Source: Candidatus Ichthyocystis hellenicum
GTDB taxonomy: Bacteria; Pseudomonadota; Gammaproteobacteria; Burkholderiales; 2013Ark19i
Direction of reading: 5' to 3'
Assembly: GCF_001460935.1 (NCBI RefSeq)
Contig: NZ_LN906597.1
Location: 1,880,314 to 1,944,313 of the forward strand
Length of the DNA stretch: 64,000 bases
Shown: positions 27,219-38,700 of the stretch, piece by piece
Numbering within the stretch: the first letter of the stretch is position 1
Layout of the letters: each line of letters opens with the position of its first letter
Position numbers and translations under genes: made by a program
The notes under the pieces: generated by a model
Told to the model about the DNA's origin: nothing
The model's input: only the letters and a program-made list of their open reading frames with translations
Database searches by the model: none

Positions 27219-30200
27219 ATGCGCTTATATCTTTTAGGTAGCGACTCTACTGTAGGTGGTATTTATGAAAAAGGGGATATAAAAGGTGAGACGAGTAATG
27301 AAAATTATGGTTTTAATACTGAAGTTTTAGCTAAACATGAACCATCTTGCGATCTTTTAAATATTCATAATACTGATGAGTTATTTCAAGATGATGATTA
27401 TCAAAAAAGACTATTTCCTCCTGATATATTTAAACTGAACAAATTAGTTGAATGTACTTCATCATCTAAAACTGACAATCTTTACACTGAGAAACTGTGC
27501 ACATCTCGTGCTCTAAAACGCATACTCGTCGAAGATGAATCTTCAGCACCAAAACCATCCCCCAAAAAAATAGAGCTTAAACCAATCGTAGAAGACGGGG
27601 AAAATAATATTTTTGCAGAAGAATCAATAACAGCGCTGGATTTTAAAACAGAACAAAATCATTCAACCGGCTGTAAATTACCAGGACAACAGATAATTAA
27701 AAAAGAGCTATGCATAAAATTATATCGTTGTGGTATTAAACAAAGCATTCATACAGAAAAAATTTGCAACTCCTCATTTTTAAGTCCTGTAGAACAGGTT
27801 ACCGAAAAAATTGCATTCAGTGGAGATGAACTACCATCAATATCGCCTGGCCTAAGAAAAACAGGAATCAAACAAATATTACCCAAAGAAAATACTGTTA
27901 AAAAAAATCTAATCCTAAAATTATACGCTCGCAGCAATTTGTGGCATACAAAAACTAATTCAGGAGTACTGTATAGAAATGCCATTAAAAAGATAAATAT
28001 TGATGAAAACGGATTTTTTAAGAATACCATATTAGAAAAAATTGGCGAAATTACCAAAAGGAGAGATTTATTAAAATCATCTATTGACCTTTATCCAACC
28101 TACTCAAATATAAGGAAATTTGCCTTAAACAAGGTCTATTCATTATTTGATGATAATGCAATTAATCTAGATATGTTGATAACTCCTGGAATGTCTATTT
28201 CAGATATAAGATCAGCTTGCATATCAAACAATATATTTTTTAAAAAATTACAAAAGTATTGTGAAAAAGTTGCAGAAGATGTACTAGCAGCTCCGGCCAG
28301 TTGTTTGGCGCATATATTTCAAAGCTATGCTAATTTCAATCTTAAAAATTATTTTCGTGAAGATAATATTAGGATTAAAATTTCTCATAAAAAAAATAAA
28401 TTTCTCCCTGCACTAAAAGAGTTAATTATAAAAACAATATATGATTTACCAAACAGTATTGTTTGTGAACTTGAAAAGACCGATAAAAAAAATATTGTGG
28501 ATGCTTTGTTTGTAGATCTGCATGGTGCACTAGCATCAAAATCGTTGATAAAAAATTTGAACTTATTATTTAAGTCCAACAAAAATAAATTTGCAAACAA
28601 AAGGTTTTATGATGATTTAAATTTGTTTGATGAGTTGCTAGAAAAAACAGTAAGTATAGTAAGATCATCTTGTATATTTCATGAAGGAGTTTTTTTGCCG
28701 GATGAACCAACAGCAGAGAAATTATCTAGATACCTATTATCAGACATGTATGGCATGCCTTTAAATTTTCATAAAAAAATTAAATTTCCTGATAAAAATA
28801 CATTAAAAATTGATAACTTTATTTTAGATAGCAATTATGCAAGAGGTGCATCAGCTATAAAAACGGAAACTAGTAGTAATTGCAATAATGATCAATCAGA
28901 ACAACGAATAATGATAAAAGAATTTAATCTAAAATCGTATTATAAAGCTGACTTATTTTCTGCAGATAATACATCAAATATATATGAAGATGCCACTAAA
29001 AAGATCAGTATAGATAGTAATTGTAGATTTAAGAATAGAGTATTAGAAGAATTAGGTCATTATATTATAAGCAGGGGGTTCATAAAGTCATCCCTTGATC
29101 TTTCCAAAACCTATTCAAATATACGCAAATATGTTTTGCATAAAGTCTCTCCATTCATTAATGATGCTATGACCACTACAGATGAACTAATAACTCCCGG
29201 GATACATTTATCAGACTTGTCACGTAATTTAATATCAAATAGTGCTTTCTTTGAAAAATTAAGCAAAAACTGTGAGGAAATTGCAAAAAGTATAAATTTT
29301 ATTCCCAATGATTATTTCTCAAGCATTATTCAAAGTTATATTTACTTGAGCCCGACTGAACGATTACGAGTTAATAAAAAGAAAAAAAAATTGTGTCCAG
29401 AGTTAAAACTGATAATTATAGAAACGATATCTAATTTAACGAATAATATTGTCAATGAGCTAAAAAAATTTAAGCCAAACGAAATCATTGATGGATTATT
29501 TACAAATATACACGATGTATACTTACCAAAAACCTTAATAAGAAATCTAGAATTAATTCTTAATTCTAACAATATGCCAGGCAACAAATACAAACCTAAT
29601 TTAAATTTGCTCAACAATTTATTTAAAAAAGTATTAAGCGAGGTAGAAATATGCCCCATATTACATGAAGAAAAAATATTTTCTATAGAAAGAGAAACCG
29701 CGAAAATACTCTCTAAATACCTTTTATCAGATATGTATAGCATACCGGTAAAGATTCAGAAAAAACTTATCCTTCACAAACATACTGAAGATGATATATC
29801 AGAAAGTAATCACGAAAAAAGTTCTGAAACTAATAATGACAATAATATGGAACCATCATTATTAGAAAAATCAATAATCATTCCACAAAAAAAATTGAAA
29901 TGGGGAACTAAATGGGGAATTGATATTATATCACCTTTAAATATATATAAATTAGATTTATCAATGATTGATATTGACAAAGATGATTTTGAGTGCTACT
30001 TCATAGATAAAATTAGGAAATATCCGTCAGTAACGAAACATCTTGGTAAAAATGAAAAAATTAATGTTGATCTTTCTATAACGTACAGCAATGTTAAAAA
30101 TTATATTTTTGAAACATTTTCCTTTTTTCTGAAAGATATAGAAGAAGAAACAAGATCAAAAATAAAATTAACTAATGGTATGACCCTAGATGAATTAAGG

Positions 30201-30914
30201 CTGACATACGTATCAAAAGAGTTTTTATGTAAATTTCATGAATTTTGTACTGAGGCGATAAATCGCATTAATAGTTGTAGAAATACTAAGTTAACAGATC
30301 TGATACAGTTCCGTATACATTTAGGAACGGAAATGTCAAAATCAATATCAATACTAATGAATAAAGAAAGAAAAAATAGATTTCTTAATGAAATAACAAA
30401 TCTATTAGTCAAAAACATTTTAAATACCACAAAAGTAATTGTAAACACTATTAAATTAATATCTAACAATAAATTTATGGATGAACATTTCTCTAATTTT
30501 TACGATATATATGTTGATAATGTATCTCTACTAAAAGCTAAATCAGTATTTGATTCCGTACACAAAAGAGTAGCCAATGACCATTTATTAATAAAGATAG
30601 CAGATAAAATTTCTCTGAATATGATTCATAAAAATAGCGCAAAAAAACACATAGTCCATAGGATCATTAATAAATACATGGTTTGTAGAGGACTATCTAC
30701 CTATGATTATATAAGAAAATTAATAAAAGAAGACATACCTACACTTGAATATAATCTAGGCAATACTATTATGATTATTCGTAATGATAAAATCCAAACT
30801 GCGGATCAAAAAACACGGTATAACATACTGATGTACCTCGAATCAGACCTAATTGAAACAACCATAAAGTTGTACAACAAATTATGTACTAAAAAATGCA
30901 TGTCACACAAATAG
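27219..30914 (+). CDS. Array-family protein, full length, first of the LLGSN-type group (copy 8)
   Basis: 1231 residues from ATG 27219 (MRLYLLGSDS). From here rightwards the N-termini switch from the YHSSNNF type to a Y-LLGSN type, marking a second subfamily. The head has FPPDIFKL (66-73), the segment TSRALKRILVEDE, and one KKELCIKLYRC unit near 167. R1 (AIKKINID near 252), R2 (IYEDATKKISID near 588) and R3 (IYKLDLSMIDID near 908) are complete. Just before R3 a small duplication gives KWGTKWG. R3 carries FYDIYVDNVSLLKAKSVF and HKRV, against HDMYVDN and QKKV in most left-hand copies. The tail is the type with RIINKYMVCRGLSTYDYI, shared with the 31879 and 43790 genes. Function is unknown. Confidence 0.9.
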   Translation: MRLYLLGSDSTVGGIYEKGDIKGETSNENYGFNTEVLAKHEPSCDLLNIHNTDELFQDDDYQKRLFPPDIFKLNKLVECTSSSKTDNLYTEKLCTSRALKRILVEDESSAPKPSPKKIELKPIVEDGENNIFAEESITALDFKTEQNHSTGCKLPGQQIIKKELCIKLYRCGIKQSIHTEKICNSSFLSPVEQVTEKIAFSGDELPSISPGLRKTGIKQILPKENTVKKNLILKLYARSNLWHTKTNSGVLYRNAIKKINIDENGFFKNTILEKIGEITKRRDLLKSSIDLYPTYSNIRKFALNKVYSLFDDNAINLDMLITPGMSISDIRSACISNNIFFKKLQKYCEKVAEDVLAAPASCLAHIFQSYANFNLKNYFREDNIRIKISHKKNKFLPALKELIIKTIYDLPNSIVCELEKTDKKNIVDALFVDLHGALASKSLIKNLNLLFKSNKNKFANKRFYDDLNLFDELLEKTVSIVRSSCIFHEGVFLPDEPTAEKLSRYLLSDMYGMPLNFHKKIKFPDKNTLKIDNFILDSNYARGASAIKTETSSNCNNDQSEQRIMIKEFNLKSYYKADLFSADNTSNIYEDATKKISIDSNCRFKNRVLEELGHYIISRGFIKSSLDLSKTYSNIRKYVLHKVSPFINDAMTTTDELITPGIHLSDLSRNLISNSAFFEKLSKNCEEIAKSINFIPNDYFSSIIQSYIYLSPTERLRVNKKKKKLCPELKLIIIETISNLTNNIVNELKKFKPNEIIDGLFTNIHDVYLPKTLIRNLELILNSNNMPGNKYKPNLNLLNNLFKKVLSEVEICPILHEEKIFSIERETAKILSKYLLSDMYSIPVKIQKKLILHKHTEDDISESNHEKSSETNNDNNMEPSLLEKSIIIPQKKLKWGTKWGIDIISPLNIYKLDLSMIDIDKDDFECYFIDKIRKYPSVTKHLGKNEKINVDLSITYSNVKNYIFETFSFFLKDIEEETRSKIKLTNGMTLDELRLTYVSKEFLCKFHEFCTEAINRINSCRNTKLTDLIQFRIHLGTEMSKSISILMNKERKNRFLNEITNLLVKNILNTTKVIVNTIKLISNNKFMDEHFSNFYDIYVDNVSLLKAKSVFDSVHKRVANDHLLIKIADKISLNMIHKNSAKKHIVHRIINKYMVCRGLSTYDYIRKLIKEDIPTLEYNLGNTIMIIRNDKIQTADQKTRYNILMYLESDLIETTIKLYNKLCTKKCMSHK

Positions 30915-30990
30915 AAAAATGAATAATAAAAAACGTGATCCTTATAAATTTATATACTTAAATAATAACAGTCTATATTAAATAAATTTA

Positions 30991-31020
30991 TTTATACTAA
31001 GATTAACATCAGTGTACGAT
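30991..31020 (+). promoter_or_regulatory. Family promoter of a pseudogene
   Basis: TTTATA, 18 nt, then TACGAT (31015-31020). The -10 carries a substitution at a normally conserved A. It precedes the lost start codon (ATT 31059) by 38 nt, the usual geometry. Confidence 0.65.
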
Positions 31021-31058
31021 CTCCTATTTACTTGGTAATAGGTTATATCTCTTGCTAT

Positions 31059-31764
31059 ATTAATTCATATCTTTTAGGTAATGACTTCACTGCAAATAGT
31101 GTCGATAAAAAAGAAGATATTAATGAGACTAATAATATAGTTACTGATCATTTATCTCATCAAAATCAATCAGTAACTAACAATGAAAATTATGATTTTC
31201 ATACTGTAATTTTGGAAAAAAGTTAACCATCATGGTATTTTTTAAATATTCATAATAGTGATAAATTATTTCAAGATTATGATTATCAAAAAAGATTATT
31301 TCCTCCTGACATATTTAAACTTAACAAATTAGATGAATGTAATTTTTTATCTAAAACTGACAGTCTTTACACTGATAAACCATGCAGATCTCGTGCAATA
31401 AAACGCATGCTCGTCGAAGAAGGCTATTTTAGAAAAAATTACTAGAATTACTAAAAGGAGAGGTTTATTAAAATAATCTATTTACCTTTCTCCAACTTAC
31501 TCAAACACACGCAAATTTGCCTTAAACAGGGTCCATTTAGTTAAAAACATTTAAAATGTCCCTAAAGTAATTGTAAATGCAATTACTTTGATACCTAACA
31601 CTAAATTTCTAGAGGAGCATTTCTCTAACTTTTACTATATATACGTTGATAATGTATCGCTATTAAAAGCTAAATCAGTATTTTATACTGTACATAAAAA
31701 AGTATCCAATGACCATTTATTAACAAAAATGGCAGATAAAATTTACTTAGATATGGATTATAAA
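31059..31764 (+). pseudogene. Array-family pseudogene with lost start, nonsense codon and deletions
   Basis: The normal start ATG is ATT (31059-31061) before NSYLLGNDF. A TAA at 31224-31226 interrupts the head without a frameshift, and the following codons continue the family sequence (FLNIHNSDKLFQDYDYQ, then FPPDIFKL). Two large deletions follow. The head at RMLVEE joins the R1 stretch around ITKRRGLLK, and R1 (TYSNTRKFALNRV) joins R3 (IPNTKFLEEHFSNFY). The remnant ends at about LDMDYK, where the copy's 3' spacer begins. Its terminal codons stay in frame with the next gene and create a false 97-residue N-terminal extension there. The nearest relatives are the 27219 and 31879 genes. Confidence 0.85.
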
Positions 31765-31812
31765 TATAAGTTTATATATTCAAATAATAAAAGCCTAGAT
31801 TCAATAAATTTA

Positions 31813-31842
31813 TTTATACTAAGATTAATACCAGTGTACAAT
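31813..31842 (+). promoter_or_regulatory. Family promoter of the 31879 gene
   Basis: TTTATA, 18 nt, then TACAAT (31837-31842), 36 nt before ATG 31879. It lies inside the longest open frame (from 31588), showing that the frame's first part is pseudogene remnant plus promoter. Confidence 0.8.
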
Positions 31843-31878
31843 TCTCACCACTTTGGAACAGATTATATACTTTACTAT

Positions 31879-34800
31879 ATGCATTCATATCTTTCAGGAA
31901 GTAACTCTAATGTAGATAGTCTTAATAAAAAAGAAGATATTAAGAGTGAGACTAATAATGAAAATTATGATTTTAGTACTGAGGATTTACCAAAATATGA
32001 TCCGTCTTACAATTTTTTAAATATTCATAATAGTGAGGAATTACTTCAAGATCACAATTATCAAAAAAGATTATTGCCTCCTGACATATTTAAACTTAAC
32101 AGACCAAATGAATGCAATTTATCATATAAAACAGACAGCTTTGACACTGAGAAACCATGCACATCTCGTGCACTAAAACGCATACTCGTCGAAGATGTAT
32201 CGGAAACACCATCGCCCTCCCCCAAAAAAATATATCTTAAACCAATAGTGGATGACGAAAAAAATCATATTTTTGTAGAAAAAACAATAACATCACTAGA
32301 TTCTAGAACTGGACAAAATCATTCAACCGTCAGTAAAGTATCAGAACAGCCGATAATTAAAAAAGATCTATGCATAAAATTATATCGTTACGATATTAAA
32401 CAAATCATCTATACAGAAAAAGGTTGCAACGCCTCGTATTTAACTCCCATAGAACAGATTACTAAAAAAATCACATCCATTGGAGATGGAGCGCTATCAA
32501 TAGCACCCAAAGAAAATACTATTAAAAAAAATCTAAACCTAAAATCCTACGCTTACAGCAACTTGTGGAATAAAAAAATCAGTTCAGGAGTACTATATAG
32601 AAATGCCGTTAAAACAATAAATATTGATAATAACGGATTGTTTAAGAATACCATGCTAGAAAAAATTGCTGAAATTACTAAAAGGAGAGATTTATTAAAA
32701 TCATCGATTGACCTTTCCACAACATACTCAAACATACGTAAATTTGCCATAGACAGGATCTATTCGTTATTTGATGATAGTGAAATTTATTCAGATATAT
32801 CTATAATTCCTGGAATGTCTATTTCAGATCTACGATTAAGTTGTATATCGAATAATATTTTTTTTGAAAAATTACGAGAGTATTGCGAAAAAATTAAAAA
32901 AGATATACTAGTAGCTTCTGATAATTCTCTATTACACTTATTGCAATTTCGTATTATTTTAAATATTGATGATCCCTCAAATTCAGCAAACACTAAGATT
33001 AAATTGCATTCCCTAAAGGGCAAGTTTATACCGGAATTAAAAGAACTAATTATAGAAACAATATCTAATTTACCCAAAAGTATTGTTTTAGAAATTGAAA
33101 AGATTGATCAAATAAATATTTTGAACGATTTGTTTGTAGATTTGCATGGCGTATTGGTATCAAAATCGTTGATAAAAAACATGAACTTACTATTTAATTC
33201 CAACAAAAATAAATTTGCAGATAAAATATTTGATAATGATTTAAGTTTATTCAGTGAGTTGCTGGAAAAAATAGCAAGCATAGTAAGATCATCTTGTATA
33301 TTTCATGAAGGAGTTTTTTTACCGGATGAACCCATGGTAGAGAAATTATCTAGATACATGTTATCAGATATGTATGGCGTGCCCTTCAAGTTGCATAAAA
33401 ATCTTAAATTACCTGATAAAAATACATTAAAAATTGATAACTTTGTTGTAGATGAAAATTACGCAAAAAGTGCACCAACTATAGAAACGAAAATTAGCGA
33501 TAATCGCAATAACGATGAAATTGTAATAACACCAATTATAGGCAACATAGATCAATCAGAACAACCGACAATAATAAAAGAATTTAATATAAAATCGCAT
33601 TATAAATCTTACTTGTTCTCTGCGGAGAATACATCAAATATATATGAGGATGCTACTAAAAAAATTAGCATAGATACTAATTGTCGATTTAAGAATAGCG
33701 TATTAGAAGAATTGGGTGATTATATTACAAAGAGGGGATTCACAAAGTCATTCCTTGATCTCTCCAAAACCTATTCAAATGTACGCAAATATGTTTTGGA
33801 TAAAGTTTACCCATTCATTAATGATGCTATAACCACTATAGATGTATTGATAAATCCAGGTATGTCTTTATCAGACTTAGATCATAATTTAGTATCCAAT
33901 GAGGCTTTCTTTGAAAGATTAAGAAAAAACTGTGAGGAAATTGCAAAAAGTATACATTTGATTCCCAATCATTGTTTCTCAAACATCATTCAAAGTTACA
34001 TTTATATTAACTCAACTGATCGCTTACGAATCACCAAGAAAAAAAAGTTGTGCCCAGAGGTAAAACTGCTAATTATAGAGACAATATCTAATTTACCGAG
34101 AAATATTATTGATGAGCTCAAAAAGTTTAAGCCAAATGAAGTAATCGATGGATTATTCGCAAATATACATAACTTATACTTGCCAAAATCCTTAATAAGG
34201 AAACTGAGATTAATTTTTGACCTTAGCATGCTACAAGACAATAAATCTAGATCCAATTCAAATTTACGCAACAATTTACTTGCAAAAATATTAAGTGAAG
34301 TAGAAATATGCCCCGTATTACATGAAGGGAAAACATTTTCTCTAGGAAAACATACAGCAAAAATACTTTCTAAATACCTTTTGTCAGATATGTGCAGAAT
34401 ACCGACAAAGATTAAGAAAAAACCTGACCTTCATAAACATATTAAAGACAATATGCCAGAAGGTAATTATGAAAAAAGTTCTGCAACTAATAATGATAAT
34501 AATGTGGAATCACCATTATTAGAAAAATCAATTAAAAGATTGAAGTGGGATACTGATCCTATATCACCTTTGAATATATATCAATCAGCTCTGTCAATGA
34601 TTGATATTGACAAAGCTGATTTTGAGAATTCTTTTATAAAAAAAATCAGGCGCCATCCTTCAATAAAAAAAGATATTACTAAAAAAGAAAAAATTAATCT
34701 TGGCCTTTCTACAACTTATGATCGCGTTGAGAATTATATTTTTGAAACTTTTTTGCCTTTCCTGAAAGAGATAGAAGAAGAAACAAGAGCAAAAATAAAA

Positions 34801-35571
34801 CCTCTCAATGGAATGAATATAGATAAATTAAGATTATCATACGTATCAAATGAAGAAGAATTTTTAGATAAATTGCATAAATTTTGTACTAAGACTATCG
34901 ATCATATTAGTAGTATCACCTTAATAGATCTATTACAGGGCTATATATGTTTAGGAACGAAAACACCAAAAATGATTCGAATGACCAAAAAAAGAAAAAT
35001 TGACTTTCATGATGAAATAAAAAGTCTACTGGTTAAAAATATTTTAAATGTCCCTAAGGTGATTGTAAATAATATTAAATTAATACCTAACACTAAATTT
35101 CTAGAGGAATATTTCTCTAGTTTTTACGATATATGCATTGACAATGTATCGCTACTAAAAGCTAAATCAGTATTTGATACTGTACATAAAAAAGTTGCTA
35201 ATGACCATTTATTAATCGAACTAATAGATAAAATTTCTCTGGATATGATCTACGAAAATAGTACAAAAGCACACGTAATGCCTAAGATAGTTAATAGCTA
35301 CATAGTTTGCGGAGAACTATCTACATACGATTATATAAGAGAATTAATAAAAGAAGACATATCCACAATTAAATATGAACTAGGTAATAATATTATGATT
35401 GTTCGTAATGATAAAATTGAAACTGCAGATCAAACAACACTGAATAAAATACTGATTGACATCGAATCAGACCTAATTGCGACAACCATAAAGTCGTACA
35501 ACAAGTTATGCATAGAAAAATACAGATCATACAAATTAAACCTAGTTGAAACAAGCATGGTCGTACAATAA
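31879..35571 (+). CDS. Array-family protein, full length (copy 9)
   Basis: 1230 residues from ATG 31879 (MHSYLSGSNS). The open frame extends 97 codons upstream, but that stretch is the upstream pseudogene's 3' end plus this gene's own promoter, so the later ATG is chosen. The head has LPPDIFKL (66-73), SRALKRILVEDV, and one unit in which the usual Cys is Tyr (LCIKLYRYDIKQ). R1 has AVKTINID near 240 and IIPGMSISDLR; R2 has IYEDATKKISID near 587; R3 has IYQSALSMIDID near 900. The tail is the KIVNSYIVCGELSTYDYI type. The C-terminus differs from its relatives after YKLN (LVETSMVVQ). Function is unknown. Confidence 0.88.
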   Translation: MHSYLSGSNSNVDSLNKKEDIKSETNNENYDFSTEDLPKYDPSYNFLNIHNSEELLQDHNYQKRLLPPDIFKLNRPNECNLSYKTDSFDTEKPCTSRALKRILVEDVSETPSPSPKKIYLKPIVDDEKNHIFVEKTITSLDSRTGQNHSTVSKVSEQPIIKKDLCIKLYRYDIKQIIYTEKGCNASYLTPIEQITKKITSIGDGALSIAPKENTIKKNLNLKSYAYSNLWNKKISSGVLYRNAVKTINIDNNGLFKNTMLEKIAEITKRRDLLKSSIDLSTTYSNIRKFAIDRIYSLFDDSEIYSDISIIPGMSISDLRLSCISNNIFFEKLREYCEKIKKDILVASDNSLLHLLQFRIILNIDDPSNSANTKIKLHSLKGKFIPELKELIIETISNLPKSIVLEIEKIDQINILNDLFVDLHGVLVSKSLIKNMNLLFNSNKNKFADKIFDNDLSLFSELLEKIASIVRSSCIFHEGVFLPDEPMVEKLSRYMLSDMYGVPFKLHKNLKLPDKNTLKIDNFVVDENYAKSAPTIETKISDNRNNDEIVITPIIGNIDQSEQPTIIKEFNIKSHYKSYLFSAENTSNIYEDATKKISIDTNCRFKNSVLEELGDYITKRGFTKSFLDLSKTYSNVRKYVLDKVYPFINDAITTIDVLINPGMSLSDLDHNLVSNEAFFERLRKNCEEIAKSIHLIPNHCFSNIIQSYIYINSTDRLRITKKKKLCPEVKLLIIETISNLPRNIIDELKKFKPNEVIDGLFANIHNLYLPKSLIRKLRLIFDLSMLQDNKSRSNSNLRNNLLAKILSEVEICPVLHEGKTFSLGKHTAKILSKYLLSDMCRIPTKIKKKPDLHKHIKDNMPEGNYEKSSATNNDNNVESPLLEKSIKRLKWDTDPISPLNIYQSALSMIDIDKADFENSFIKKIRRHPSIKKDITKKEKINLGLSTTYDRVENYIFETFLPFLKEIEEETRAKIKPLNGMNIDKLRLSYVSNEEEFLDKLHKFCTKTIDHISSITLIDLLQGYICLGTKTPKMIRMTKKRKIDFHDEIKSLLVKNILNVPKVIVNNIKLIPNTKFLEEYFSSFYDICIDNVSLLKAKSVFDTVHKKVANDHLLIELIDKISLDMIYENSTKAHVMPKIVNSYIVCGELSTYDYIRELIKEDISTIKYELGNNIMIVRNDKIETADQTTLNKILIDIESDLIATTIKSYNKLCIEKYRSYKLNLVETSMVVQ

Positions 35572-35701
35572 ATTATGTAATAATAAATTATGTGATAAAA
35601 AATTATTATTCGTATAGATCTATATTTTTAAATAAAAATATGGATTATGTAGCTATTAGCAATGAACATATCGCATCAGTGGCATGATTTCAATAAATTT
35701 A

Positions 35702-35731
35702 TTTCTACTAGGATAAATACCAGTGTACAAT
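35702..35731 (+). promoter_or_regulatory. Family promoter of the 35768 gene
   Basis: TTTCTA, 18 nt, then TACAAT (35726-35731), 36 nt before ATG 35768. A GCATGATTTCAATAAATTT stretch leading into it is shared with the next several copies. Confidence 0.8.
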
Positions 35732-35767
35732 CGTTACTAATTTGTAATAAATTATATTTATTAACAT

Positions 35768-38700
35768 ATGAATTCATATTCTTTGGGCAATAACTTTACC
35801 GCAGATGTCGTTGATGAAAAAGAAGATATTAAAAGTAATACTAATAATATAACTACTGAGCATTTGTCTTATCAAAACCAATACGTTACTAATATTTTAG
35901 CAAAACATGAACCATCTTACAGATTATTAGATTCTCATAATAGTGATGAATTGTTTCAAGATGATGATTATCAAAAAATATTATTACCTCCAGATATATT
36001 TAAACTGAACAAATCAGATGAATGTAATCCATCATCTAAAACCGGAAGTCTTTACATTGATAAACCATACACATCTCGCGCACTAAAACGTATATTACCC
36101 GAAGATGAACCGTCGTCAACACCACCCTCCTCCAAAAAAATAGATCTTAAAACAATCGCAGATAACAAAAAAAATCATTCAACCTGCCGTAAAGTTCCAG
36201 AGCGCCCGATAATTAAAAAAGAGCTATACATAAAATTGTATCCTTGTGATATTAAGAAAATCATGTGTACAGAAAAAATTTGCAATGCCTCACCTTTAAC
36301 TCTCACAGAACATATTACTGAAAAAAGTACATTCGTTGAGGATGAAGAAGTATTGATATCACCAGACATAAGAAAATCAGAACTCAAACAAATACCACCC
36401 CAAGAAAATACTATTAAAAAAAATATAAGTAGTGGTGAGTTGCCTCAATATGATTATTATCAAAAAAGATTATTACCTCCTGATATATTTAAACTTAACA
36501 AATTAGATGAATGTACTCTATCATCTAAAACTGGAAGTATTTACACTAGCAAACCATTCACATATAGTTCACAAAAACGCACACTAGTCGAGGATGAATC
36601 ATCAACACAACTACCACCCCCCAAAAAAATAGATCTTAACCAGATCATAGATAACGAAGAAAGTCATATTTTTGCAGAAGAAATAATAACGGCACTAGAT
36701 TTTAAAAAAGGACAAAATCATTCAGCTAGCTGTAAAGTACCAGTACAACCGATAATAAAAAAAAAGCTAGTCATAAAATTATATCGTTATGATATTAAGC
36801 AAAGCATGTATACAAAAAAAGTTTGTACTACCTCATCTTTAACTCCCATAGAACAGATTACTGAAAAAAACACATCCATTGGAGATGAAACACCGTCAAT
36901 ATCTACAAACCTAAGAAGAGCAGAGCTCAAACTAATCCCCCCCCAAGAAAATACTATTAAAAAAAATATAAGCCTAAAATTATACACCCGCAGCAACTTG
37001 TGGCATACAAAAACCAATTTAGGAGTACTGTATAGAGATGCCGTTAAAAAAATAAGTATTGACAATGACGGCTTATTTAAGAATACCGTATTAGAAAAAA
37101 TTGGTATAATTACCAAAAGGAGAGGTTTATTAAAATCATCTATTAACCTTTCTCCAACCTATTCAAACATACGAAAATTTGCCTTAGACAAAATTTATTC
37201 ATTGTTTGATGACAGTGCAATTGATTCTGGTATGTTGATAACGCCTGGAATATCTATCTCAGATATAAGATCAACTCTCATATCAAATAATATATTCTTT
37301 AAAAAATTACAAAAGTATTGCAAAAAAATTTCAGAAGATGTACTAGCAACTCCGGATAGTTGTTTCTCACATATATTTCAAAGCTATGCTAATTTCAATC
37401 TAAAATATTGTTCAAACACAAACAATATCAAAATTAAACTTTCACCTAAAAAAAACAAATTTCTCCCCGCGCTAAAAGAGCTAATTATAGATACAATGTC
37501 TAATTTGCCCAAAAGTATTGTTTTAGAAATCGAAAAGCTTGATCAAATAAATATAGTGAATGCTTTGTTTGTAGATGTTCACGGTGCACTAGTATCAAAA
37601 TCATTGATAAAAAATCTTAATTTATTATTTAATTCCAACAAAAATAAATTTGCAAATAAAAAATTTGATGATAATTTAAGTTTATTCAATGATTTACTAG
37701 AAAAAATAGTAAATATGGTAAGAGCATCCTGTATATTTTATGAAGGAATTTTTTTACCGGATGAACCCACAGCAGAGAAATTGTCCAGGTACCTATTATC
37801 AGATATGTATAGCTTGCCTTCAAAGTTTAATAAAAAAATTAAATTTCCTGCTCAAAATACATTAAAAATTGATAACTTTATTTTAGATAGCAACAATGAA
37901 AAATCTGTATCAGATATAAAAGCTAAAAAAATGGAAATCAATGATGACCACGATTATGATCAAATTGCAACAACATCAGTTACAAGCAATATAGATCAAT
38001 CAGAACAACGAAAAATGATAAAAGAATTTATCCTAAAATCGTATTGTAAAGCTAACTTGTTTTCTGCAGAGAATACATCAAATATATATGAGGATGCTAC
38101 TAAAAAAATCATCATAGATAACAATTGTCTATTTAAGAATAAAGTATTAGAAGAATTCGGCACTTATATTACAAGTAGGGGGATCACAAAGTCATCAATT
38201 AATCTCTCCAAAACCTATTCAAATGTACGCAAATATATTTTGGATAAATTTACTCCCTTTATTAATGATGCTATAACCACTACAGATGTATTAATAACTC
38301 CTGGGATGCATCTATCAGATTTATCATATAATTTAGTATCAAATGGAGCCCTCTTTGAAAGATTAAGTAAAAACTGTGAGGAAATTGTAAAAAGTATCCA
38401 CTTGATTCCTAATAATTATTTTTTGAGCATTATTCAAAGCTATATTTATTTTAACCCAACTGAACGCTTGTTAATTACTAAAAAGAAAAAAAAATTGTGC
38501 TTAGAGGTAAAACTGATAATTGTAGAAACGATATCTAATTTAACAAATAATATAATTCACGAACTAAAAAAATTTAAGCCAAATGAAGTAGTCGATGGAT
38601 TATTTGCAAATATACACGGTGTATATTTGCCCAAATCGTTAATAAGAAAACTAAGATTAATTTTTAATTCTAACAATCTACCAGTCAAAAAATCTAAACC

